Assembly (NCBI GenBank): GCA_024234875.1
Contig: JACKNM010000016.1
Location: 1-64,000 of the forward strand
Direction of reading: 5' to 3'
Source: Ectothiorhodospiraceae bacterium
Lineage (GTDB): Bacteria; Pseudomonadota; Gammaproteobacteria; HK1
DNA: 64,000 nt
Shown here: piece by piece, positions 57,063 to 64,000 of the stretch
Position numbering within the stretch: the first letter of the stretch is position 1
Layout of the letters: each line of letters starts with the position of its first letter
Notes under the pieces: generated by a model
The model's input: only the letters and a program-made list of their open reading frames with translations
Database searches by the model: none
What the model was told of the DNA's origin: nothing
Translations under genes and position numbers: made by a program

Positions 57063-58468
57063 CGCGGGCGCCTCGCGTCGACCTCGCGCAACACCGCGAG
57101 GAACGCGTCGCGCCACGCGTTCACGTCGTTGGTCATGACCTCGTCGCGGAGCGCGCGCCAGCGCTCACGTCGCTCGTCGAGTGGCATCACCAGCGCCTTC
57201 TGCATGGCGTCCGCCACGCCCTGGATGTCGTACGGGTTGACGATGAGTGCGCCATCGGCGCGGTGCGCCGCGCCGGCGAAGCGGGACAGCACCAGCACCC
57301 CGGGATTGTGCCCCGACTGCGCCGCCACGTACTCCTTCGCGACCAGGTTCATGCCGTCGCGCAAGGGTGTCACCAGGCCGATGCGCGCGATGCGATACAG
57401 GCCCGCCAGCGCCTGGCGTGAGAAGCCGCGAGTGATGTAGCGCAATGGCGTCCAGTCGAACTCGGAGTGCTCGCCGTTGATGCTGCCGGACAACCCCTCC
57501 AGCTCCTGGCGGATGTCCTTGTACTCCGGCACGTCGGTCCGCGACGGTGGCGCGATCTGCAGGAACGAGATCCGCCCCCGATTCTCCGGATAACGCCGCA
57601 GCAGTGCGTCGAAGGCGCGAAAGCGCTCGGGCAGGCCCTTGCTGTAGTCGAGTCGGTCGACACCGATGATCGCGAGCCTGCCGGCGAGCACGCGCTCCAT
57701 GCGCGCGCCGTGCGTGTGGGCGTCGCGTGAGCGCGCGAACCGGCGGATGTTCTCGGCGTCGACCCCGATCGGGTAGACGCCGGCACGCACCACTCGGCCG
57801 TATGCCTCCAGGCGCCCGTCCTCGAGCACCCTGCCGCCCGCCTCGCTGGTCACGTAGTCGGTGAACGAGCGCAGATCGCTCTCGGTCTGGAAGCCGATGA
57901 GGTCGTAGGCGAACAGCGCGCGCACCAGCACCTCGTGCACCGGTAGCGTGGTGATCACCTCCGGTGCGGGAAACGGGATGTGCAGAAAGAACCCGAGGGT
58001 GTGGTGGACACCCATGCGGCGCAGCTCCTCACCGAAGGCGATGAGGTGGTAGTCGTGGACCCAGACCAGGTCGTCGTCGCCGAGCAGGGGCGCCACCGCG
58101 TGCGCGAAGCGCTGATTGACGCGCAGGTAGCCCTGGTAGTGGTCGCGGTCGAAGTTGGTGAGGTCGATGCGGTAGTGGAACAACGGCCACAGCGTGCGAT
58201 TGGCGAACCCGTTGTAGTACTCCTCGTACTCGGCCTGGGACAGATCGAGCGTCGCGAACGAGAGGTCGCCCTGGGCGGACATGCGGGGCTTTCCGAGCGC
58301 GCCGTCCTGCACGTTGCCGCTCCAGCCCGCCCACAGCCCGCCGGAGCGTTTCAGCACGTCCAGCAGTGCCACCGCCAGTCCACCGGCTCGGGCCGCATTG
58401 CCGCCACGAGCCACTCGATTGGAGACCACGACCAGTCGCTCGCGTCGCGTCGCGCGTGCTCGGCTCAT
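57059..58468 (-). CDS. otsA: Trehalose-6-phosphate synthase
   Basis: A 469-residue GT20 enzyme that joins UDP-glucose and glucose 6-phosphate. The family marks are all present: VVVSNRVA and AGGLAVAL at the N-terminus, WVHDYHLIAFGEELR, GFFLHIPFP, VDRLDYSKGLPERFRAF and RDGMNLVAKEYVA. It is a single-domain OtsA; the phosphatase is a separate gene upstream. It lies 162 bases after the GH15 gene, with no clear terminator between, and overlaps glk by four bases. Confidence 0.95.
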   Translation of the reverse strand: MSRARATRRERLVVVSNRVARGGNAARAGGLAVALLDVLKRSGGLWAGWSGNVQDGALGKPRMSAQGDLSFATLDLSQAEYEEYYNGFANRTLWPLFHYRIDLTNFDRDHYQGYLRVNQRFAHAVAPLLGDDDLVWVHDYHLIAFGEELRRMGVHHTLGFFLHIPFPAPEVITTLPVHEVLVRALFAYDLIGFQTESDLRSFTDYVTSEAGGRVLEDGRLEAYGRVVRAGVYPIGVDAENIRRFARSRDAHTHGARMERVLAGRLAIIGVDRLDYSKGLPERFRAFDALLRRYPENRGRISFLQIAPPSRTDVPEYKDIRQELEGLSGSINGEHSEFDWTPLRYITRGFSRQALAGLYRIARIGLVTPLRDGMNLVAKEYVAAQSGHNPGVLVLSRFAGAAHRADGALIVNPYDIQGVADAMQKALVMPLDERRERWRALRDEVMTNDVNAWRDAFLAVLREVDARRPR

Positions 58469-58630
58469 GTCGATCCGTCCCTCGTGCCACGCGCGGTCGG
58501 GGAGGCGACCGCGCAGCGCGTGCGGGCACCGTGGCCGACACGTCTCGCACGAGCCGGCTCGGGTCTGCCGTGAGTGCGCGTGGAGTCGAAGCTGCCGCGC
58601 GGGAACCTGCGCGGGCTCACGGACCTTCCC

Positions 58631-60457
58631 TCATTCCCACGGACCGCTCAGCCGCATCGCGGCGTTGATGATTCCGACCAGCGAGTACGTCTGCGGATAG
58701 TTGCCCCACAGCTCCCCGGTGGCGGGATCGGTGTCCTCGGACAGCAGTCCGAGATGATTTCGGCACGCCAGCATCGACTCGAACGTGTCCCGCGCCTCGG
58801 CGGTGCGTCCGGTGCGCGCCAGTGCGTCGATGTACCAGAAGGTGCAGATGTTGAATGCGTTGTGCGGGACGCCGAAGTCGTCGGCGGCCACATAGCGGAA
58901 CAGATGCTTGCCGCGCTTGAGCTTGGCCTCGATGGCGACCACCGTGGCGCGGAACCGCTCGTCGCTCGGCGGCAGGAACCCGACCTCCGCCATCAGCAGC
59001 AGGCTGGCGTCGAGGCCGTCGCCGCCGAAGCTCTCGGCGAAGGCGCCGAGGCTCGGGTTCCATGCGCTCTCGCAGATCCGGGTGCGCACCGTTCGCGCGC
59101 GCTCTCGCCAGTGAGCGGCGCGGTCGGGGAGACCGAGGTGGGTGGTGATGCGTGCCAGCCGGTCACAGGCCGCCCAGCACATCAGGCTCGACGAGGTGTG
59201 CACCCGGGAGCGGGTGCGCAGCTCCCACATCCCGGCGTCCGGCTGGTCGTGCATGGCGAACGCGCGCTCACCGACGGCCTCCAGGAGTGCGAGGTCGTGG
59301 TCGTCGGGCCGTGACAGCAGACGTCGATCGTAGAACGCCTGCGCCGCGGCGAGCACGACGTTGCCGTAGACGTCGTGCTGGAAGTGCTCGTAGGCCTGGT
59401 TGCCGACCCGCACCGGCCCCATCCCCCGGTAACCGGGGAGCGACTCGACCCGCGACTCGGTGAGCTGCTGCTCGAGGCCGATGCCGTAGACCGGCTGCAG
59501 GTGCGCGCCACCGAGGTCCCCACCGGCCTGCCGGATGACGTTGCGCAGGTAGCGGAGATAGAGCTCCATCGTCTCCACCTCCGACAGGCTGTTCAGCGCG
59601 CGGACGACGAAGAAGGCGTCGCGCAGCCAGCAGTATCGGTAGTCCCAGTTGCGCTCGGTGCCGGCGGCCTCGGGAATGCTGGTGGTCATCGCCGCGACGA
59701 TCGCGCCGGTTTCCTCGTAGGTGCAGAGCTTGAGCGTGATGGCGGCGCGAATCACCGCGTCCTGCCACTCGAGCGGCAACGCCAGCCGCCGCACCCATCG
59801 ACGCCACTCCTCGACGGTGCGCTCCTCGAACGATCGCGCGACCTCCTCCACCGCGCCGGACAGCGTCTCGTCCGGCCCGAGCACCATGCTCAGCGCGCGG
59901 TCGAGCACGAACGGCGTCTCGTCGAGGACGTAGGTGATCGGTGCGTTGGTGGTGAGGCGCAGCGTCAGTCGTGGCCCGACGTATCGAACGTGGTTCGAGC
60001 CGCGGGTGATCTCGGGCGTCGAGGCGCCGTAGTCGAAGCGCGGGCGCAGCCGGATCCGAATCCGCGCCGAGCCGGTGACGGGCTGGATCCGGCGCACGAT
60101 GGTCATCGGACGGAAGCTCCGCCCGTGCAGCGTGTAGCGCGGTGCGAAGTCGCGGATCTCGACGCAGGCACCATGGGCGTCGTGCAGGCGAGTCACCAGC
60201 ACCGCGGTGTTCTCGAGGTACCACTGCTCCGTTCGTACTTGCTCCTCGAGACGGAGCTCGAACTCGCCGTCGCCGTCCCACTGCCCGTTGGCGAGCAGCC
60301 CGCAGAACACCGGGTCGGAGTCGAAGCGGGGCAGGCAGCACCACACGATGCGGGCCTCGCGGTCGACGAGTGCGCCGTAGGTGCAGTTACCGATGACGCC
60401 GAGGTCGAGATTCTGGCGGCGGTCGCCGGGCGTCGCAGCCGTTTCCTGGCTCGTCAT
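58631..60457 (-). CDS. Glycoside hydrolase family 15 protein (glucoamylase/trehalase-like)
   Basis: A 608-residue cytoplasmic GH15 protein. The N-terminal beta-sandwich starts LDLGVIGNCTYGALVD and IVWCCLPRFDSDPVFC. The (alpha/alpha)6 barrel has the substrate-site segment RNWDYRYCWLRDAFF, then LPGYRGMGPVRVGNQA and the catalytic region LGLLSEDTDPATGELWGNYPQ. Prokaryotic relatives include glucoamylases and true trehalases. Its place between otsB and otsA favours trehalose or a maltodextrin as substrate. Its ATG overlaps the otsB stop (ATGA), so the two are coupled. Confidence 0.88.
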   Translation of the reverse strand: MTSQETAATPGDRRQNLDLGVIGNCTYGALVDREARIVWCCLPRFDSDPVFCGLLANGQWDGDGEFELRLEEQVRTEQWYLENTAVLVTRLHDAHGACVEIRDFAPRYTLHGRSFRPMTIVRRIQPVTGSARIRIRLRPRFDYGASTPEITRGSNHVRYVGPRLTLRLTTNAPITYVLDETPFVLDRALSMVLGPDETLSGAVEEVARSFEERTVEEWRRWVRRLALPLEWQDAVIRAAITLKLCTYEETGAIVAAMTTSIPEAAGTERNWDYRYCWLRDAFFVVRALNSLSEVETMELYLRYLRNVIRQAGGDLGGAHLQPVYGIGLEQQLTESRVESLPGYRGMGPVRVGNQAYEHFQHDVYGNVVLAAAQAFYDRRLLSRPDDHDLALLEAVGERAFAMHDQPDAGMWELRTRSRVHTSSSLMCWAACDRLARITTHLGLPDRAAHWRERARTVRTRICESAWNPSLGAFAESFGGDGLDASLLLMAEVGFLPPSDERFRATVVAIEAKLKRGKHLFRYVAADDFGVPHNAFNICTFWYIDALARTGRTAEARDTFESMLACRNHLGLLSEDTDPATGELWGNYPQTYSLVGIINAAMRLSGPWE

Positions 60458-61230
60458 TGATCAGACTCCTTCGAGCACGCGGGTGGGTGCTGCGCGAGCA
60501 CGGCTCGCAGCCACCGATGCAGGGCGGCCACGGAGCCGCAGCGCGCATCGGCCCGGGTGTCCCCGTCGCCGACCTTGATGGCGAGACCTCCGAGTCGTTG
60601 GACGACGGCGAACGCATCCTCGTCGGTGACGTCGTCGCCCGCGAAGACCGCGCGTCGCCCGGCGAACGGCGGCTCGCGCATGTAGGCGTCGACGGCATGC
60701 CCCTTGTCGGCGGCCGCAGGTTTCGCCTCGAGCATCATCTTGCCGGCGAGCAGGTGATAGCCGTCCAGGGTCCGCATCTCCGCCTCGACCAGTCGCAGTA
60801 GCGCGTCGGCGCGGTGCGGCGCGCGCCGGTAGTGCAGCACCACCGAGCGGCCCTTGTCCTCGACCAGCAACGCCGGATCCTCCGCGGCGAGGGCGTGCAG
60901 CCGCCGGCGCAGCCCGTCGAGCCCCGCGGGCAACTCGCCGACGGTGTAGAGCTCGCCCACGCCGTCGCGTCGCTCGAGGCCGTGGACGCCGGCGACCGGC
61001 AGCCGGGCCGGCGCGAGCAGCTGGTCGATGTCGGTGATGGTGCGTCCGGAGACCACTGCCAGAGCGCCGCCGAGGCGGGTGTGCAGCGCGCGCAGCAGGC
61101 TCGGCAACTCGGGCGCGACATGCACCGCGTCCGGCGTCGGCGCGATCTCGGCCAACGTGCCGTCGAAGTCGAGGAACAGCGCCCAGGCGTCCCCGGGCGC
61201 GGGTAGGGGAAGGTCGGCCGGTCGGATCAC
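60454..61230 (-). CDS. otsB: Trehalose-6-phosphate phosphatase
   Basis: A 258-residue HAD-superfamily phosphatase that removes phosphate from trehalose 6-phosphate. The nucleophile motif is FLDFDGTLAE with Asp21 and Asp23. VSGRTITDIDQLL carries the second motif, and AGDDVTDEDAF the acidic metal-binding end. The EAKPAAADKGHAVD segment is the usual OtsB lysine region. First gene of the otsB-GH15-otsA-glk set; metY lies 73 bases upstream on the same strand. Confidence 0.94.
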   Translation of the reverse strand: MIRPADLPLPAPGDAWALFLDFDGTLAEIAPTPDAVHVAPELPSLLRALHTRLGGALAVVSGRTITDIDQLLAPARLPVAGVHGLERRDGVGELYTVGELPAGLDGLRRRLHALAAEDPALLVEDKGRSVVLHYRRAPHRADALLRLVEAEMRTLDGYHLLAGKMMLEAKPAAADKGHAVDAYMREPPFAGRRAVFAGDDVTDEDAFAVVQRLGGLAIKVGDGDTRADARCGSVAALHRWLRAVLAQHPPACSKESDQ

Positions 61231-61303
61231 TGGTCGGCGGGGAACCTCTGGGGTTGCGGGGCGCCCGACCGCACGCGACGGCCGGGCGACGTCACCGGTG
61301 CCA

Positions 61304-62584
61304 TCACGACCGGCCGGCGGCGGCGAGTGCCTGGTCGAGGTCGGCCAGCAGATCGTCGACGTGCTCGAGCCCGATCGAGAGGCGGACGAGGTCCGGGCTC
61401 ACGCCCGCGCTCGCCATCTCCTGCGCACTGAGCTGGCGATGGGTGGTCGAGGCCGGGTGGCAGGCGAGCGACTTCGCGTCGCCGATGTTGACCAGACGCG
61501 TGAACAACCCGAGTGCGTCGATGAACCGGGTACCGCCCTCGACGCCGCCGCGGATTCCGAAGCTGAGGATGCCGGAGGCACGCCCACCCATGTAGCGGCG
61601 CACCAGCGCGTGGTCCGGGCTCGACTCGAGCCCGGCGTAACGAACCCAGGCGACGCCGGGGTGCTGCTCGAGGTAGCGGGCGACGGCGAGCGTGTTGTCG
61701 CAGATTCGATCCATGCGCACGGGCAGGGTCTCGATTCCCTGTAGCACCAGGAAGCTGTTGAACGGCGAGATCGCGGCGCCCATGTTGCGCAGCGGCACCA
61801 CGCGCGCGCGCCCGATGAATGCGGCGGCCCCGAGGGCCTCGGTGTAGACCACCCCGTGGTAGCTCACGTCGGGCTCGTTGAGCCGGCGGAAACGGCCCTT
61901 GTTCGCCACCCAGTCGAACTTCCCCGAGTCGACGATGATGCCGCCGATCACCGTGCCATGGCCGCCCAGATACTTGGTCAGCGAGTGCACCACGATGTCG
62001 GCGCCGTGCTCGATCGGCCGGCACAGATACGGTGAGGGCACGGTGTTGTCGACGATCAGGGGAACGCCGTGCGCATGCGCCATGTCGGCGAGCGCGGCGA
62101 TGTCGACCACGTTACCGGCCGGGTTGCCGATGGCCTCGCAGTACACCGCCTTGGTGCGGTCGTCGATGTGCGCGGCGAGCGCGTCGACGTCGGTCGGCGG
62201 CGCGAACCGGGCCTCGATCCCGACCTGCGGCAAGGTGTGTGCGAACAGATTGTAGGTGCCGCCGTAGAGGGTGGAGGCGCTGACGATGTTGTCGCCGGCC
62301 TCGGCGATGGTGAGCACCGCGTAGGTCGTCGCCGCCTGACCCGAGGCGAGCGCGAGGCCGCCGATGCCGCCCTCCATCGCCGCCACCCGCTGCTCGAGCA
62401 CCGCGGTGGTCGGGTTCATGATGCGGGTGTAGATGTTGCCCTCGACCTTCAGGTCGAACAGGTCGGCACCATGCTGGGTGCTGTCGAAGGCATACGACGA
62501 GGTCTGGTAGATGGGCACCGCGACCGCCTTGGTCGTGGGCTCCGGCGCATAGCCTGCGTGCACCGCCATCGTCTCGAGCTTCAT
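61304..62584 (-). CDS. metY: O-acetylhomoserine sulfhydrylase
   Basis: A 426-residue Cys/Met-metabolism PLP enzyme that makes homocysteine (or methionine) from O-acetylhomoserine and sulfide (or methanethiol). The family marks are AVHAGYAPEPTTKAVAVPIYQT at the start (shared in parts), YTRIMNPTTAVLEQR, ALASGQAA, VDNTVPSPYLCRP and the PLP lysine Lys204 in HSLTKYLGGHG. The length matches MetY rather than the shorter MetB/MetC/MetZ. GGGGAGG lies eight bases before the ATG. Confidence 0.92.
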   Translation of the reverse strand: MKLETMAVHAGYAPEPTTKAVAVPIYQTSSYAFDSTQHGADLFDLKVEGNIYTRIMNPTTAVLEQRVAAMEGGIGGLALASGQAATTYAVLTIAEAGDNIVSASTLYGGTYNLFAHTLPQVGIEARFAPPTDVDALAAHIDDRTKAVYCEAIGNPAGNVVDIAALADMAHAHGVPLIVDNTVPSPYLCRPIEHGADIVVHSLTKYLGGHGTVIGGIIVDSGKFDWVANKGRFRRLNEPDVSYHGVVYTEALGAAAFIGRARVVPLRNMGAAISPFNSFLVLQGIETLPVRMDRICDNTLAVARYLEQHPGVAWVRYAGLESSPDHALVRRYMGGRASGILSFGIRGGVEGGTRFIDALGLFTRLVNIGDAKSLACHPASTTHRQLSAQEMASAGVSPDLVRLSIGLEHVDDLLADLDQALAAAGRS

Positions 62585-62638
62585 CGCGAGCCTCCCCGTC
62601 GGTGGCGGCTCCGGAGTCGGGGCCGCGTGTTGGTGTGT

Positions 62639-62663
62639 CGTCGAGGCAACCCTGCCCTCGACG
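62639..62663 (-). other. Hairpin in the metY leader
   Basis: Perfect 8-base arms (CGTCGAGG / CCTCGACG on the plus strand) with a 9-base loop lie 55 bases upstream of metY. It may be the terminator of the upstream MFS gene or a leader structure. It does not match the SAM or SAH riboswitch patterns I know. Confidence 0.3.
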
Positions 62664-62717
62664 GATTGTCAGAGCATACCCCATCGGCCATCGCACGCCG
62701 CCGGCGGGTGGCCGCGA

Positions 62718-64000
62718 TCAGGCGGCGCGCTGCGATCGCCCGAGCATCCATGCCGGCAACAGCGCCAGCACGAAGACGGTGGTGATGATCATGAATCCGT
62801 CCTGGAACGCCATGGTGCGCGCCTGGGCGACGATCATCGAGCCGAGGTGATCGAGGGCCAGTGCCTGGCGGAGATCCGGGCCGAGCCCGGTGTCACCGAG
62901 GAGCTGGCCGACGCGGGCGATGAGCTCACGGGTCGCGGTGTTGCCGGCGCTCTGGGTGGCGGTGAGCGCGTCGCCGTGGAACTGGGTTCGCAGCTCGAGG
63001 CAGGCCACCAGCACGTTGATCCCCATCGCACCGCCGAGCTGACGACAGAAGTTGATGGTGCCCGAGCCGTGGTTGAGCTGCTCCGGGGGCAGCGCACGCA
63101 ACGCCGAGGCCACCAGCGGCGGGGTGATGAAGCCCATCCCGAAGCGCGAGATCACCGCGAACCAGGCCATGGTCCAGAACGTCGTGTTCACATCCGTGGT
63201 CGAGAGCAACGCGGCGCCGAGCGCGAACAACACCAGGCCGCCCATCACCGGTACCTGTGGCGCGGTCCGGTCCGACAGCCGGCCGATGATCGGGAACACG
63301 GTGAGCGCGGCGAGCGCGGCGGGAAGTAGCAGGAACCCGGCCACCGTCGGCGTGTAGCCCTGCACGAGCTGGCCGTAGACCGGCACCAGGTAGTTCATCG
63401 CGAAATTGCCGATGCCGAACACGAAGGTGACGAGCGCGGCGGCGGCGAAGCGCGGGTTCACGAACAGCGTGAGGTCCAGCAGCGCGGCGCTCGCACGCAG
63501 CTGCGAGCGCACGAAGCCGATGCTCGCTGCCGCACCGATCGCGAACTGCGCCACGATGCGGTCCGACGCCCAGCCCTCGCGCTGGCCGTTCGCGATCGCC
63601 GACATCAGGCAGAAGAGCCCGACGCAGAGCAGCCCGTAGCCGACCCAGTCGAATGCGCGCCGCGCGCCCTCGCGGCGTCCGGCGGGGATGAACACCACCC
63701 CGAGCGCGAAGGCGAGGGTCACCAGGGGGATCGGCACCATGAAGATGTAGCGCCAGCCGAGGAGGTCGACGGTGATTCCCCCGACCACCGGGCCGAGCCC
63801 GAGCGCGAGCACCAGGCCCATCGAGTAGATCCCCATCGCGAGCCCGCGCTCCTCCTTGGGGAAGACCTGGAAGATCACCACCATCACCAGCGGTTGCACC
63901 ACGCCGGCGGCGAAGCCCTGCATCACGCGGCCGAGAATGACCACGTCGATGTCGGGGCTGGTGGCGCAGATCACCGAGCCGAGGACGAACACCACCAGCA
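62718..64000 (-). CDS. DHA2-type MFS drug exporter (EmrB-like), N-terminus outside the window
   Basis: The frame runs off the right edge, so the first one or two helices are missing; about 427 residues are seen. The visible part has the motif-C region (LALGLGPVVGGITVDLLGWRYIF) with GR and G-P-x-x-G elements of 14-helix DHA2 exporters, a middle pair of extra helices and a short charged C-terminus. Such proteins pump out drugs or other amphipathic compounds with protons, often with an EmrA-type periplasmic adaptor, which would lie beyond the edge. It is upstream of metY on the same strand, 133 bases away. Confidence 0.85.
   Translation of the reverse strand, partial: LVVFVLGSVICATSPDIDVVILGRVMQGFAAGVVQPLVMVVIFQVFPKEERGLAMGIYSMGLVLALGLGPVVGGITVDLLGWRYIFMVPIPLVTLAFALGVVFIPAGRREGARRAFDWVGYGLLCVGLFCLMSAIANGQREGWASDRIVAQFAIGAAASIGFVRSQLRASAALLDLTLFVNPRFAAAALVTFVFGIGNFAMNYLVPVYGQLVQGYTPTVAGFLLLPAALAALTVFPIIGRLSDRTAPQVPVMGGLVLFALGAALLSTTDVNTTFWTMAWFAVISRFGMGFITPPLVASALRALPPEQLNHGSGTINFCRQLGGAMGINVLVACLELRTQFHGDALTATQSAGNTATRELIARVGQLLGDTGLGPDLRQALALDHLGSMIVAQARTMAFQDGFMIITTVFVLALLPAWMLGRSQRAA

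Noticed and set aside
62585..62717. SAM or SAH riboswitch before metY
   Set aside because: There are hairpins, but none of the conserved core segments could be recognised.

Overview
The window is chromosomal DNA of very high G+C content (roughly 70% by eye). It comes from a Gram-negative bacterium, most likely a gammaproteobacterium. The evidence is a two-partner (TpsB/TpsA) secretion system, a glutaredoxin-rhodanese fusion, a single-chain GcvP and -10 boxes of the TATGAT type. The species cannot be named from sequence alone. No rRNA, tRNA, integrase, transposase or CRISPR array was seen. Genes are cut by both window edges.

Left part (1-20 kb) is metabolism. It opens with the end of a D-amino-acid deacylase and an alpha/beta hydrolase, then gcvT-gcvH-gcvP (glycine cleavage). 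Next is a GlgC homologue whose active-site residues are replaced. Malonyl-CoA decarboxylase and an enoyl-CoA hydratase read leftward. A rightward run, prpE - methylmalonyl-CoA mutase - pccB - pccA - meaB - epimerase, encodes the whole route from propionate to succinyl-CoA.

Middle (20-31 kb) is mixed: a MATE exporter behind a membrane protein with a Pro/Ala/Thr linker and a LysM-like end, a divergent SPFH/band-7 protein, a HemL-like aminotransferase, a Grx4/A-type/rhodanese triple-domain protein, a SIMPL protein, a sulfotransferase-like protein and a glycosyltransferase.

The centre (31-50 kb) is dominated by a two-partner secretion locus: a TpsB pore, a TpsA exoprotein of about 4350 residues and a FecR-domain protein whose start overlaps the tpsA stop. 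They are followed by SapC-like, PaaK-like and unknown secreted proteins, all on the + strand. The exoprotein is built from macro-repeats of about 2 kb, one of which carries an extra 876-bp tandem duplication.

Right part (50-64 kb): leuA and a class II aldolase; a 400-bp non-coding element with nested inverted repeats; an HtrA-like protein that has lost its catalytic triad; an unknown protein coupled to a second class II aldolase; then a leftward block (MFS exporter, metY, otsB, GH15 glucosidase/trehalase, otsA, glk). That block makes, breaks and re-phosphorylates trehalose-derived sugar. Convergent gene pairs are mostly separated by strong GC-rich hairpins that look like shared terminators.
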